64,000 nucleotides of DNA from positions 1,178,001 through 1,242,000 of the forward strand of contig NZ_CP012266.1 in assembly GCF_001277235.1 (NCBI RefSeq). The letters run 5' to 3'. Origin of the DNA: Cronobacter dublinensis subsp. dublinensis LMG 23823. GTDB taxonomy: Bacteria > Pseudomonadota > Gammaproteobacteria > Enterobacterales > Enterobacteriaceae. A program made the position numbers and the translations under genes. Shown here piece by piece: positions 18,063 to 27,168 of this stretch (positions are counted from its first letter, which is position 1; the number at the start of each line of letters is the position of its first letter). Below the pieces are notes generated by a model. It worked only from the letters and a program-made list of their open reading frames with translations, was not told the DNA's origin and did not search any database.

Positions 18063-18099
18063 AAAAAAGCCTGTCCGGATCATGCCCGAACAGGCTTTT
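18063..18099 (-). terminator. Terminator of the qmcA-ybbJ operon
   Basis: AAAAGCCTGT (18065-18074) and ACAGGCTTTT (18090-18099) form a 10-bp stem. Read leftward it ends in TTTTTT (18063-18068). It separates the qmcA-ybbJ unit from the 717-residue gene that starts 28 bases further on. Confidence 0.88.
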
Positions 18100-18126
18100 A
18101 TTGAACAGTAGGCGGGCGAGAAATCG

Positions 18127-18582
18127 TTAGTCCGTCTGGCGGGCCTGTACGCGCAGGCGAATGCCGTCGATAGCGACAACCTCGACCGCCGTGCCCGCCG
18201 GAAGATCGCTGTCGGCGATGACCGGCCAGACGCTGTCGCCCACGGTTAGCTGACCGCGCCCGTTGATGAGCGCCTGCGTCAGCGTAAAGCGCTGGCCCAC
18301 CAGCTGATTGCCGCGCTGGTTCAGGGCGTTATCAGGACGCGGACCGGCCCGGCGCGACAGCAAGCGCCACCACAGCCAGACCGCCACTAACATCAGCAGC
18401 GCAAAACTCACGCCCTGCCACTCCCAGCCCATCGGCAGAAGCCAGGCGAGCAGCCCGGTCGCCACCGCCGCCACGCCGCTCCAGAGCAGAAAGCCGTTGC
18501 CGCCGAGCATTTCCGCCGCCAGCAACAGGCCGCCTAAGCAGAGCCAGAAAACGTGAGGATGAGAGAGGATAAGCGTCATCAT
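18127..18582 (-). CDS. ybbJ: NfeD-family membrane protein YbbJ
   Basis: A 151-residue protein close to E. coli YbbJ (152 residues). Two to three transmembrane segments span residues 8 to 75 ([17 protein letters not shown] then a Trp-rich helix). They are followed by a cytoplasmic OB-fold NfeD domain from about residue 85 ([15 protein letters not shown]). It is thought to act with the SPFH protein QmcA. The start overlaps the qmcA stop by four bases (ATGA), the standard arrangement for this pair, so the two are translationally coupled. Confidence 0.93.
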   Translation of the reverse strand: MMTLILSHPHVFWLCLGGLLLAAEMLGGNGFLLWSGVAAVATGLLAWLLPMGWEWQGVSFALLMLVAVWLWWRLLSRRAGPRPDNALNQRGNQLVGQRFTLTQALINGRGQLTVGDSVWPVIADSDLPAGTAVEVVAIDGIRLRVQARQTD

Positions 18583-19496
18583 GGGCGTTTACGCTCGTTG
18601 CCGCTCTCTTTCATCAGCTCGGCGATACCGGCAATCGAGCCCATCAGGCTGGACGCCTCAAGCGGCATCATCACCACTTTGCTGTTGCTGGACGAGCCAA
18701 TCTGCTGAAGCGCGTCGGTGTATTTCTGCGCCACAAAGTAATTCACCGCCTGAATATCGCCGGCGGCGATCGCTTCCGACACCATCTTCGTGGCGCGCGC
18801 TTCGGCTTCCGCCGAACGCTCACGGGCTTCCGCCTGTAAGAACGCCGACTGGCGATCGCCTTCGGCTTTGAGGATCTGCGACTGCTTTTCACCCTCGGCT
18901 TTGAGGATTTCCGCCTGGCGCACGCCTTCGGCCTCAAGAATATAGGCGCGTTTAGTACGTTCGGCTTTCATCTGGGCGTTCATCGAGGCGATAAGCTCGG
19001 CGGGCGGGCGCACGTCGCGGATTTCGATACGCGTGACCTTAATGCCCCACGGGTTGGTGGCTTCATCGACGATGTGCAGCAGGCGGGTATTGATGCTGTC
19101 ACGCTGCGAGAGCATTTCGTCGAGTTCCATCGAGCCCAGCACGGTACGGATGTTGGTCATAGTCAGGTTGATGATAGCGAGCTCAAGGTTGCTCACCTCA
19201 TAGGCGGCGCGCGGGGCGTCGATCACCTGAATAAAGCAGACGGCGTCGATGGTGACGTTGGCGTTGTCTTTGGAGATAACTTCCTGAGACGGGATATCGA
19301 GCACCTGCTCCATCATGTTGATTTTACGACCGATACGGTCCATAAACGGCACGACGAGGTTCAGGCCCGGTTGCAGTGTTTTGGTATAGCGGCCAAAGCG
19401 CTCCACGGTCCACTGGAAGCCCTGCGGCACGATTTTGACGCAGGCGAGAACGACAACCAGCGCCACGAAAATAAATACGGGGATAATAAACAGCAT
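18579..19496 (-). CDS. qmcA: SPFH/stomatin-family membrane protein QmcA
   Basis: A 305-residue protein equal in length to E. coli QmcA. One N-terminal transmembrane helix (residues 3 to 20) is followed by the SPFH domain ([19 protein letters not shown]) and a long Ala/Glu-rich coiled coil (about 175 to 245). QmcA is a membrane-microdomain protein linked to FtsH-type protein quality control. A TACAAT -10 candidate lies leftward at 19530-19535. The space up to ybbN also contains nested GC hairpins (19544-19580) with no T-run. The ribosome site GGAGG directly upstream of the ATG is strong. Confidence 0.95.
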   Translation of the reverse strand: MLFIIPVFIFVALVVVLACVKIVPQGFQWTVERFGRYTKTLQPGLNLVVPFMDRIGRKINMMEQVLDIPSQEVISKDNANVTIDAVCFIQVIDAPRAAYEVSNLELAIINLTMTNIRTVLGSMELDEMLSQRDSINTRLLHIVDEATNPWGIKVTRIEIRDVRPPAELIASMNAQMKAERTKRAYILEAEGVRQAEILKAEGEKQSQILKAEGDRQSAFLQAEARERSAEAEARATKMVSEAIAAGDIQAVNYFVAQKYTDALQQIGSSSNSKVVMMPLEASSLMGSIAGIAELMKESGNERKRP

Positions 19497-19606
19497 TAAA
19501 CCAACCTCCTGTTGTGAGTAATAGCGACCATTGTACCGCCTGCCGGCGCCGGGCGCAGCGCCCGAATCTGGCAGGGGAAGGTCACGGCGTCCTTGCCGCG
19601 TAGCGA

Positions 19607-20461
19607 TCAGTAAAGCAGGGAGTAGAGCTGACGGCGGTATTTCGACGCCAGCGCGTCACCGGTACCCAGCGCGGCCAGGATTTCCTGGAACATTTTACGC
19701 GCCTGGCCGTCAGCGGCGCCCAGATCTTTTCTCAGATGTGCGAAAAGCAACTCCAGCGCCTCTTCGTTGCGGCCTACCTGATGCAGTTGCAGCGCGAGCT
19801 GGCTTGCGAGCTGCGCGTCATCCGGGTTTTGCTCCACCTGCTGTTGTAGCTGCTGGATTTCCGGGGTGTCCGCCGCCTGCTTCAGCAGGTCAATCTGCGC
19901 GACCAGACCCTGATAGCGGGTGTCCTGATCCTGCAACGGAATGGTTTTCAGCACCGCTTCGGCGTCATCAGTGCGGTTAAGCGCGATTTGCGTCTGCGCC
20001 AGCAGAAGCCCGATTTCACTCGCCTGATTCGACATCTGCCAGGCTTCTTTCAGCAGCGGCAGGGCTTCGGCGTGTTTGCCTTCCTGCATCAGCGCCATCG
20101 CCTCCTGCGCTTTCAGCTCTTCTTCGCGCGGCAGGACTTTATCGAGCAGCGCGCGGATAGCTTCTTCCGGCTGCGGGCCCTGGAAGCCGTCCACCGGCTG
20201 GCCCTGGCTGAACAGGTAGACGGTGGGAATGGCGCGCAGACCAAACTGCGCGGCGATAGCCTGCTCGTTGTCGCAGTCCACTTTCGCGAGAATAAACTGG
20301 CCCTGATACTGGTTCGCCAGTTTGTCGAGCACCGGCGTCAGTTGCTGGCAGTGCTGGCTACGATCGGACCAGAAATAGAACAGCACCGGCACGTTCATGG
20401 ATTGCTCCAGGACCTGGTGCAGGTTCGCTTCGCTAAGGTTGATAATATACTGTTCGGACAT
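19607..20461 (-). CDS. ybbN: Chaperedoxin CnoX (YbbN)
   Basis: A 284-residue cytoplasmic protein, the same size as E. coli YbbN/CnoX. Residues 1 to about 110 are a thioredoxin domain whose active site is S35-Q-H-C38, the redox-inactive SxxC form typical of CnoX; C63 is also conserved. TPR-like repeats fill the rest ([19 protein letters not shown]). In E. coli it is a holdase activated by hypochlorous acid that passes clients to DnaK and GroEL. All hallmark residues are present. It is a single gene between qmcA and ybbO. Confidence 0.95.
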   Translation of the reverse strand: MSEQYIINLSEANLHQVLEQSMNVPVLFYFWSDRSQHCQQLTPVLDKLANQYQGQFILAKVDCDNEQAIAAQFGLRAIPTVYLFSQGQPVDGFQGPQPEEAIRALLDKVLPREEELKAQEAMALMQEGKHAEALPLLKEAWQMSNQASEIGLLLAQTQIALNRTDDAEAVLKTIPLQDQDTRYQGLVAQIDLLKQAADTPEIQQLQQQVEQNPDDAQLASQLALQLHQVGRNEEALELLFAHLRKDLGAADGQARKMFQEILAALGTGDALASKYRRQLYSLLY

Positions 20462-20519
20462 GAGTCACTCTCTGTTGTCGATTTTCTTTTTACATGGGGG
20501 CAGGGCGCGCGCCTTCAAC

Positions 20520-21290
20520 TTACCCGTGTAAAATTTTGTCCATCATTCGCGTCGGCAGCAGCCGTTTCAGCCAGGCGACGGCGTGGGTGACCAGCGTCAC
20601 CGGATAGCGAATGCGCGGATTTGGGCTCTCAAAAGCATGGCGCACTTTGGCGACGACCGCCTCCGGGCCGAGCGTAAATCGCGCGGCGATGTCGGGATTT
20701 TCCACCGGTTTGTCCGACTGCGTCTGGTTCACGTTTTCACTAAAGCGCGTGCGGATGGGGCCGGGTTCAATCAGGCTCACCTTGACGCCGCTGTAGCGCA
20801 GCTCCATGCGCAGCGCGTCGGCCCACGCCTCCAGTGCGTATTTGCTGGCCGCGTAGGCGCCGCGCCCTGGCGTTGAAATTAATCCCATCACAGAACTGGT
20901 GTTGACGATGCGCCCTTCGCCGTGGGGCAGCATGGCGGGCAGCAGCAGCATGGTGAGCTGGTGCGCGCCGAAAAAGTTGGTGGAGAACTGCTGCTCCATC
21001 TGCGCGCGGCTGATGGTGGAGAGCGGCCCGTACACGCCATAGCCGCCATTATTAAAAATGCCGTACAGACGGTTATTCGTCAGGCGGATCACCTCCTGCG
21101 CGGCCGTCTCTACGCTCTGCGGCGAATCGAGATCGAGTTCAATGCCGGTAAAGCCCAGCGCGTTCATGCGCGCCACATCCTCCGGCTTGCGGCAGGCCGC
21201 GAGGATCTGAAAACCCTGACGGCGCAACTCGTGCGCGCAGGCAAGACCAATACCGCTGGAACATCCTGTAATTAAGAGTGATTTTTGCAT
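20520..21290 (-). CDS. ybbO: NADP-dependent short-chain dehydrogenase YbbO
   Basis: A 256-residue SDR close to E. coli YbbO, an NADP+-dependent aldehyde reductase. The cofactor motif is TGCSSGIG at residues 8 to 15, the NNGGYG stretch stands for NNAG, and the catalytic set is S138-V, Y151 and K155 in the region SSVMGLISTPGRGAYAASK. E. coli is annotated with about 13 more N-terminal residues, but no start codon upstream of 21290 restores them here. It ends 58 bases before ybbN begins, in the same direction. Confidence 0.92.
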   Translation of the reverse strand: MQKSLLITGCSSGIGLACAHELRRQGFQILAACRKPEDVARMNALGFTGIELDLDSPQSVETAAQEVIRLTNNRLYGIFNNGGYGVYGPLSTISRAQMEQQFSTNFFGAHQLTMLLLPAMLPHGEGRIVNTSSVMGLISTPGRGAYAASKYALEAWADALRMELRYSGVKVSLIEPGPIRTRFSENVNQTQSDKPVENPDIAARFTLGPEAVVAKVRHAFESPNPRIRYPVTLVTHAVAWLKRLLPTRMMDKILHG

Positions 21291-21318
21291 AACTTTACCC
21301 GCTCAGCGCCCCGCAGGG

Positions 21319-21948
21319 TTATGAGTCGTGTTTAACTAAAGGGGCCAGTCGCTGCGCCATCCAGTCGGCGATAAACGGCTGGGCGTCGCGATTGGGATGA
21401 ATACCATCGTCCTGCATCCACTGCGGTTTGAGGTAAACCTCTTCCATAAAAAAGGGCAGCAGAGGGATGGAAGATGATTGTGCAAGCGTCGGGTAAATCG
21501 CCTCGAACGCCTGATTGTAACGTCGCCCGTAGTTGGCGGGCAGTCGAATCTGCATCAGCATCGGCTGCGCGCCCGCCGTTTTTACCTGTTCTATGATTTT
21601 CGTCAGCGTGGCTGAGATCGTCGCCGGTGGAAACCCCCGCAGGCCGTCGTTGCCGCCAAGCTCAATCAACACCCAGCGCGGCTGATGCTGTTTGAGCAGC
21701 GCCGGCAGGCGCGAGAGCCCCTGCTGCGCGGTGTCGCCGCTGATGCTGGCGTTGACCACGCGCACGTCGCGCTGCTGCCATTTATCGTTAAGCAGCGCAG
21801 GCCAGGCGGCGTCCGCCGCCATGCGATAACCGGCGCTCAGGCTGTCGCCCAGCACCAGTAACGTGTCCGCCGCGGCGGCGCGAAAGCTTAATAACGCCAG
21901 TAACAGGAAAGGGAAATGCCAGCGGAAAACATTCTTGAAGTTCATCAT
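21319..21948 (-). CDS. tesA: Periplasmic acyl-CoA thioesterase I / lysophospholipase L1
   Basis: A 209-residue SGNH-hydrolase matching E. coli TesA (208 residues). The signal peptide MMNFKNVFRWHFPFLLLALL is followed by SFRAAA, with cleavage before ADTLL. The nucleophile is S36 in GDSLSAGYR, with further SGNH blocks (G in NASISGDT, N in GGNDGLRG) and D181/H184 in DDGIHPNRD. It hydrolyses acyl-CoA thioesters, lysophospholipids and some esters. The first 33 bases overlap the divergent ybbA gene on the other strand. ybbO follows 28 bases downstream. Confidence 0.96.
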   Translation of the reverse strand: MMNFKNVFRWHFPFLLLALLSFRAAAADTLLVLGDSLSAGYRMAADAAWPALLNDKWQQRDVRVVNASISGDTAQQGLSRLPALLKQHQPRWVLIELGGNDGLRGFPPATISATLTKIIEQVKTAGAQPMLMQIRLPANYGRRYNQAFEAIYPTLAQSSSIPLLPFFMEEVYLKPQWMQDDGIHPNRDAQPFIADWMAQRLAPLVKHDS

Positions 21949-22602
21949 CTTAATAAATCCGTCGGTCAGGGGGAACACGCACTTTCCATCCTTACCGGAG
22001 TTGAACTGGTTGTCAAACCGGGTCAGAGCATCGCGCTGGTGGGCGAGTCCGGGTCCGGCAAGTCGACGCTGCTGGCAATACTCGCCGGGCTTGACGACGG
22101 CACCGACGGCGAGGTGCGCCTGCTGGGCGAGCCGCTGCATCAGATGGACGAAGAAGCGCGGGCGCGGCTGCGCGCGCGCGATGTCGGCTTCGTGTTCCAG
22201 TCATTTATGCTGATCCCAACCCTCAACGCGCTGGAGAATGTCGAACTGCCCGCGATGCTGCGCGGCGAGAGCGGCAAAGCCAGCCGCCAGCAGGCGCAGG
22301 CGCTGCTGGAGCAACTGGGGCTTGGCAAACGCCTCGATCACCTGCCCGCGCAACTCTCCGGCGGCGAGCAGCAGCGCGTGGCGCTGGCGCGCGCGTTCAG
22401 TGGCCGTCCGTCGGTGCTGTTCGCTGACGAACCCACCGGCAACCTCGATCGCCAGACCGGCGATCGCATCGCCGATCTGCTCTTCTCCTTAAACCGCGAC
22501 AGCGGCACCACGCTTATCCTGGTGACCCACGATCCTGCCCTGGCGGCCCGCTGCGATCGCACCCTGCGCCTGCGCGACGGCAAGCTGTGGGAGGAAGCAT
22601 GA
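21916..22602 (+). CDS. ybbA: ABC transporter ATP-binding protein YbbA
   Basis: A 228-residue ATPase of the MacB/LolD-type ABC class. Walker A is GESGSGKST (near 43), the signature is LSGGEQQR, Walker B is VLFADEPTGNLD, and the switch histidine is in LVTHD. It pairs with the FtsX-like permease YbbP, whose start overlaps its stop (ATGA). The N-terminus MPAENILEVHHLNKSVGQG matches E. coli YbbA. Its first 33 bases lie antisense to the tesA signal-peptide codons. The pair's substrate is not known; family members extract envelope lipids or lipoproteins, or act as mechanotransmitters. Confidence 0.95.
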   Translation: MPAENILEVHHLNKSVGQGEHALSILTGVELVVKPGQSIALVGESGSGKSTLLAILAGLDDGTDGEVRLLGEPLHQMDEEARARLRARDVGFVFQSFMLIPTLNALENVELPAMLRGESGKASRQQAQALLEQLGLGKRLDHLPAQLSGGEQQRVALARAFSGRPSVLFADEPTGNLDRQTGDRIADLLFSLNRDSGTTLILVTHDPALAARCDRTLRLRDGKLWEEA

Positions 22603-25013
22603 CGGCCCGCTGGTTCTGGCGCGAATGGCGCTCGCCGTCGCTATTAATCGTCTGGCTGGCGTTAAGTCTGGCGGTGGCCTGCGTACTGGCGCTTGGCAAG
22701 ATAAGCGACCGTATGGAAAAAGGCTTAAGCCAGCAGACGCGCGAATTTATGGCGGGCGACCGCACGCTCAGGAGCTCCCGCGCGGTGCCGCAGGCGTGGC
22801 TTAATAAAGCGCGCAGCGACGGGCTGACGGTCTCCCGCCAGTTAAGTTTTACCACCATGACCTTCGCCGACGACCGCCCGCAGCTGGCGAATGTGAAGGC
22901 GGTGGACGATCGCTATCCGCTCTACGGCACGTTGCAGACGCGCCCGCCGGGTCTCTCGCCCGCGCCGGGCACTGCGCTGCTGGCGCCGCGGCTGATGGCG
23001 CTGCTTGGCCTGAAACCGGGCGATAACGTGGACGTGGGCGACACGACGCTTAAGGTGGCAGGTGAGGTCATCCAGGAGCCGGACAGCGGCTTTAACCCGT
23101 TCCAGATGGCGCCGCGGCTCCTGATGAACCTCGCGGATGCGGAGCGCACCGGCGCGGTGCAGCCCGGCAGTCGTCTTACCTGGCGCTATAAGTTCGCCGG
23201 CGCTCCCGAATCGCTTTCGCGTTACGAGCGCTGGCTATTGCCGCAGCTTCAGCCTGAGCATCGCTGGACCGGGCTTGAGCAGGACGAGAGCGCGCTCGGT
23301 AAATCGCTCCAGCGCTCGCAGCAGTTTTTGCTGCTCTCTGCGCTCCTGACCCTGCTGCTGGCGGTGGCCGCCGTGGCGGTGGCGATGAGCCACTACTGCC
23401 GCAGCCGTTACGATCTGGTGGCTATCCTGAAAACCCTCGGCGCCGGGCGCGCGGCGCTGCGTAAGCTGATTATTGGCCAGTGGCTGATGGTGCTGGCGCT
23501 CGCGGCCATTACCGGCGGGGCGGCGGGGCTGGTGTTTGAGGCGCTGCTCATGCAGTTGCTCAAACCGGTGCTGCCCGCCACGCTGCCGGAGGCGAGCTTC
23601 TGGCCGTGGCTCTGGGCCGTGGGGTCAATGGTGGTTATCTCCCTGCTGGTGGGACTGCGTCCGTATCGCCTGCTGCTGGCGACGCAGCCCCTGCGCGTAT
23701 TGCGCCGCGACGCGGTGGCGAACCTCTGGCCGCTAAAAATCTATCTGCCGGTGATGGCGCTGATCGTCGTGGCGCTACTGGCTGGCCTGATGGGCGGGCG
23801 GATGCTGCTCTGGGCGGTGCTCGCGGGCGCGGCGGCGCTGGCCGCGCTGTGCGGCGTGGCGGGCTGGGCGCTGCTGTGGGCGCTTAAGCGGCTGCCGCTG
23901 CGCTCGCTTGCGCTGCGCCTCGCGGTGAACCGCCTCTTGCGCCAGCCGTGGCAAACCCTGAGCCAGCTGGCGACGTTTTCGCTCTCCTTTATGCTGCTGG
24001 CGCTGCTGCTGGTATTAAGGGGCGATCTGCTTGATCGCTGGCAGCAGCAACTGCCGCCGGAAAGCCCGAACTACTTTCTGATTAATATCGCGCCGGAACA
24101 GCGCGATGCGGTGAAAGGGTTCCTGGCGGAGCATCAGATTATCCCGCAGACGTTTTACCCCATCGTGCGTGCGCGCCTGACGCAGATGAACGGCAAGTCC
24201 ACGGCGGGTAATGAGGACGAGGCGCTTAACCGCGAGCTTAACCTCACCTGGCAGGCCGAACGCCCCGAGCATAACCCGATCACCGCAGGCAGCTGGCCGC
24301 CGGGGCCGGGCGAGGTATCGATGGAAGAAGGGCTGGCGCAGCGGCTGAATATCGCCCCCGGCGACAGCGTGACGTTCACCGGCGACACCCAGGCGTTTAC
24401 CGCGAAAGTGACCAGCCTGCGTAAAGTGGACTGGGAAAGCCTGCGGCCTAACTTTTTCTTTATTTTCCCGCCGGGGGCGCTGGACGGACAGCCGCAAAGC
24501 TTCCTTACCAGCTTTCGGGCCGATAACGCCGACACGATGCTGACGCAGCTGAACCGCGCGTTTCCGACGGTCAGCGTGCTGGATATCGGGGCTATCCTGA
24601 AACAGATTGGCCAGGTGCTGGAACAGGTAAGCCGCGCGCTGCAAGTGATGGTGGTGCTGGTGACCGCCTGCGGCGTGCTGCTGTTACTGGCGCAGGTGCA
24701 GGTCGGGATGCATCAGCGCCGCCAGGAGCTGGTGGTCTACCGCACGCTCGGCGCGCAGAAAACGCTGCTGCGCGCCACGCTCTGGAGCGAGTTTGCGCTG
24801 CTGGGGCTGGTCGCCGGGCTTGTGGCGGCCATTGGGGCGGAAGTGGCGCTCGGCGTGTTGCAGACCCGCGTGTTTGACTTCCCGTGGGAGCCCGACTGGC
24901 GGCTGTGGGTGACGCTGCCGCTGTGCGGCGCGCTGCTGTTGTCACTGTGCGGCGGCTGGCTCGGCGTAAGGCTGCTCCGCAGCAAGGCGCTGTTTCGCCA
25001 GTTCAGCGCTTAG
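22599..25013 (+). CDS. ybbP: FtsX-like ABC permease YbbP
   Basis: An 804-residue inner-membrane permease, the same length as E. coli YbbP. It has an N-terminal helix (residues 13 to 35), a large periplasmic domain, two FtsX/MacB_PCD helix bundles (about 255 to 460 and 690 to 800) and a second periplasmic domain between them. The ATG at 22599 is used, as in E. coli (MTARWFWREWRSPSLLIVWL), not the GTG at 22587. It is translationally coupled to ybbA and closes the operon ahead of a strong terminator. Confidence 0.95.
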   Translation: MTARWFWREWRSPSLLIVWLALSLAVACVLALGKISDRMEKGLSQQTREFMAGDRTLRSSRAVPQAWLNKARSDGLTVSRQLSFTTMTFADDRPQLANVKAVDDRYPLYGTLQTRPPGLSPAPGTALLAPRLMALLGLKPGDNVDVGDTTLKVAGEVIQEPDSGFNPFQMAPRLLMNLADAERTGAVQPGSRLTWRYKFAGAPESLSRYERWLLPQLQPEHRWTGLEQDESALGKSLQRSQQFLLLSALLTLLLAVAAVAVAMSHYCRSRYDLVAILKTLGAGRAALRKLIIGQWLMVLALAAITGGAAGLVFEALLMQLLKPVLPATLPEASFWPWLWAVGSMVVISLLVGLRPYRLLLATQPLRVLRRDAVANLWPLKIYLPVMALIVVALLAGLMGGRMLLWAVLAGAAALAALCGVAGWALLWALKRLPLRSLALRLAVNRLLRQPWQTLSQLATFSLSFMLLALLLVLRGDLLDRWQQQLPPESPNYFLINIAPEQRDAVKGFLAEHQIIPQTFYPIVRARLTQMNGKSTAGNEDEALNRELNLTWQAERPEHNPITAGSWPPGPGEVSMEEGLAQRLNIAPGDSVTFTGDTQAFTAKVTSLRKVDWESLRPNFFFIFPPGALDGQPQSFLTSFRADNADTMLTQLNRAFPTVSVLDIGAILKQIGQVLEQVSRALQVMVVLVTACGVLLLLAQVQVGMHQRRQELVVYRTLGAQKTLLRATLWSEFALLGLVAGLVAAIGAEVALGVLQTRVFDFPWEPDWRLWVTLPLCGALLLSLCGGWLGVRLLRSKALFRQFSA

Positions 25014-25035
25014 CGAATTTTCGCATAGTCTTATG

Positions 25036-25070
25036 CGCCTCGGGTTTTATCGCCCGAGGCGTTTTTTTTT
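25036..25070 (+). terminator. Terminator of ybbA-ybbP
   Basis: CGCCTCGGG (25036-25044) pairs with CCCGAGGCG (25053-25061) around an 8-base loop, followed by nine T residues (25062-25070). It is a textbook intrinsic terminator 22 bases past the ybbP stop. Confidence 0.95.
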
Positions 25071-25156
25071 AATTTTATCTTTCATAGCGTTAGCGCGACA
25101 CGCTGCGCACTCCTGCACGCCACTGAATGAAATATTTTCAATTACCCGTCGCCTGC

Positions 25157-25223
25157 GAATATGCCATCTTAACGTGCCGCACTCTGCGTGCGCGCGATCA
25201 CAATAATCAGGCGGTATACCGCC
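25157..25223 (+). promoter_or_regulatory. Upstream control region of the MetNIQ-like operon
   Basis: Bases 25157-25180 (GAATATGCCATCT then TAACGTGCCGC) are nearly repeated at 28053-28081 upstream of the cystathionine beta-synthase gene. A perfect 14-base palindrome GGCGGTATACCGCC follows at 25210-25223. No tandem AGACGTCT MetJ boxes are visible. The shared motif suggests a common activator, perhaps CysB-like, which is inference. Confidence 0.5.
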
Positions 25224-25260
25224 GCTACGCACTGACACACTTCATCAAAGGGAGATCCTC

Positions 25261-26091
25261 ATGGGATTGCTTAAGGGCTGGCGCACGCTTGCGGGCGCAT
25301 TACTTCTGGCAGGCGGCATGCAGGCCGCGCAGGCGGGTGACCCGCAAACCATCACCTTCGGCGTGGCGCCGGGGCCTTACGGCGACATGGTGAAACAGGC
25401 TATCGCGCCGTCGCTTAAAGAGAAGGGTTATAAGGTCGTGGTGCGCGAATTCAGCGATTACGTGCAGCCTAACATGGCGCTCGCCAACGGCAGCATCGAC
25501 GCTAACCTGTTCCAGCACTCGCTCTATTTTGAAAAATTCACCGCCGATAAGGGTCTTAAGCTCACGAAACTGCTGACCGTGCCGACCGCCGGGATGGGCC
25601 TCTATTCCCGCAAAGTGAAAAGCATTGATGCGCTGAAAAAGGGCGACATCATTACGCTCTCTAACGACCCGACCAACCTGGCGCGCGGGCTGCGCTTTTT
25701 GCAGTCGATGGGCTTAATCACCATTAAGCCGAATATCGACCCGACCAAAGCGTCCGAGCGCGACATCGCCACTAACCCGAAAGGGCTGGTGTTTAAACCG
25801 CTTGAAGCGGCGCAGCTGCCGCGCACGCTCGACAGCGTGACGGCGGCGCTGGTTAACGGCAACTTCGCTATCGCGGCGGGCCTTGACCTCTCTTCTGCGT
25901 TAAAGCAGGAGCAGCTTGATGAAAACCTGAAAAACATCATCGCGGTCCGCAGCGAAGACGCCGACAAGCCCTTTGCGAAGGATATCGTGGCGGCGGTGAA
26001 ATCGCCGGCTTATGCCGCGGTGATTAACGATCCGAAAAATATTTTTAACGCGTTTCAGAAGCCTGACTGGATGACGGCGGCGCAAAAATAA
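25261..26091 (+). CDS. metQ: MetQ/NlpA-family substrate-binding protein
   Basis: A 276-residue periplasmic binding protein of the NlpA/MetQ family, with TFGVAPGPYGDMVKQ, FSDYVQPNMALANGSIDANLFQH and TLSNDPTNLARGLRFL visible. MetQ proteins bind methionine, and some paralogues bind other sulfur amino acids. Unusually, the signal peptide (LLLAGGMQAAQAG) ends in an AQA-G signal-peptidase I site and has no lipobox cysteine, so the protein is probably soluble and not a lipoprotein. This is a MetQ-type paralogue linked to reverse transsulfuration genes; the exact substrate is unknown. The ATG follows GGGAGA. Confidence 0.88.
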   Translation: MGLLKGWRTLAGALLLAGGMQAAQAGDPQTITFGVAPGPYGDMVKQAIAPSLKEKGYKVVVREFSDYVQPNMALANGSIDANLFQHSLYFEKFTADKGLKLTKLLTVPTAGMGLYSRKVKSIDALKKGDIITLSNDPTNLARGLRFLQSMGLITIKPNIDPTKASERDIATNPKGLVFKPLEAAQLPRTLDSVTAALVNGNFAIAAGLDLSSALKQEQLDENLKNIIAVRSEDADKPFAKDIVAAVKSPAYAAVINDPKNIFNAFQKPDWMTAAQK

Positions 26092-26104
26092 TGGTCGGTA
26101 TTGC

Positions 26105-26142
26105 CGCGCGGGCGGGCCTGGTGCCTGCCCGCGCGCGTTTTT
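26105..26142 (+). terminator. Intra-operon hairpin with T-run between metQ-like and metN-like
   Basis: Bases 26105-26117 pair with 26123-26135 in a 13-bp GC stem (one G-T pair), followed by five T (26138-26142). It lies in the 63-base gap. Partial termination would give excess binding protein over ATPase and permease, a common design in ABC importers. Confidence 0.75.
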
Positions 26143-26154
26143 CAGAGGGTTATC

Positions 26155-27168
26155 ATGATTACACTCACTCACGTCTGCGTCGATTTCACGACGGGCGGCC
26201 AGCGCACGCGGGCGGTTGACGACGTTACCCTGCAAATCCCGCGCGGCACGATTTTCGGGATAGTCGGCACCAGCGGCGCCGGGAAAAGCACGCTGCTGCG
26301 TACCCTGAACGCCCTGCAACGACCGTCGCAGGGGCGCGTCACCGTCGCTGGCACAGAAATCTCCGCGCTTTCCGGCGCGGCGCTGCGCACCGCGCGCCAG
26401 CGTATCGGGATGATTTTCCAGCACTTCAATCTGATGCATACCCGCACCGTGGCGCAGAATGTCGCTTTCAGCCTGAAGGCGGCGGGCTGGGAGCGGGCGA
26501 AAATAGGCCCGCGCGTGGCGGAAATTCTCGACCTGGTGGGGCTTAGCGATAAAGCCAGCCGCTATCCGGTGCAGCTGTCCGGCGGGCAGAAGCAGCGCGT
26601 CGGCATCGCCCGCGCCATCGCTAACCACCCGGATGTGCTGCTGTGCGACGAGCCTACCTCGGCGCTGGATCTGGAAACCTCCGCCACCATCCTGGCGCTG
26701 CTGCGGGAGATCAACGCACGCCTTGGGATCACCGTCGTGCTGATCACGCACGAGATGAACGTTATCAAGACGATTTGCGATCGCGTGGCGGTGATGTCCG
26801 GCGGCAAGGTGGTGGAAGAGGGCGAGGTGTTTGATATTTTCGCGCGCCCGCAGCATCCGTTCACGCAGCAGCTGGTGTCGCACACGCTGAACCTGACGCT
26901 GCCTTCGCGCCTGCGCGAGCACCTGCACGGCTCGCTGCTGAAGATCCTCTTTATCGGCGACTCCGCCGAACAGCCAGTGCTGTCGGAGGTGGCGGTTAAT
27001 TTCGGCGTGGCGGTGAATATTCTGCACGGCAAAATCGAGTATATCGGCGAGCGCGCGCTCGGCATTTTAGTGGTGCAGCTGACGGCGAAAGATAACCCGT
27101 CGGCGGTTGAAGCGGCGGTAGAGCACATTCGTGCCCGCACGGCGCAGGTGGAGGTGATCCATGGATGA
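26155..27168 (+). CDS. metN: MetN-family ABC transporter ATP-binding protein
   Basis: A 337-residue ATPase of the methionine-uptake class. Walker A is GTSGAGKST, the signature is LSGGQKQRVGIARA, Walker B is VLLCDEPTSALD and the switch histidine is in LITHEMN. The C-terminal ACT-like NIL regulatory domain (about 265 to 337, from LLKILFIGDSAEQPVLSEVA) is present, so transport is probably feedback-inhibited by bound substrate as in E. coli MetN. Start 26155 follows AGAGGG; the frame runs further upstream but overlaps the hairpin. The permease gene overlaps its end by 8 bases. Confidence 0.92.
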   Translation: MITLTHVCVDFTTGGQRTRAVDDVTLQIPRGTIFGIVGTSGAGKSTLLRTLNALQRPSQGRVTVAGTEISALSGAALRTARQRIGMIFQHFNLMHTRTVAQNVAFSLKAAGWERAKIGPRVAEILDLVGLSDKASRYPVQLSGGQKQRVGIARAIANHPDVLLCDEPTSALDLETSATILALLREINARLGITVVLITHEMNVIKTICDRVAVMSGGKVVEEGEVFDIFARPQHPFTQQLVSHTLNLTLPSRLREHLHGSLLKILFIGDSAEQPVLSEVAVNFGVAVNILHGKIEYIGERALGILVVQLTAKDNPSAVEAAVEHIRARTAQVEVIHG

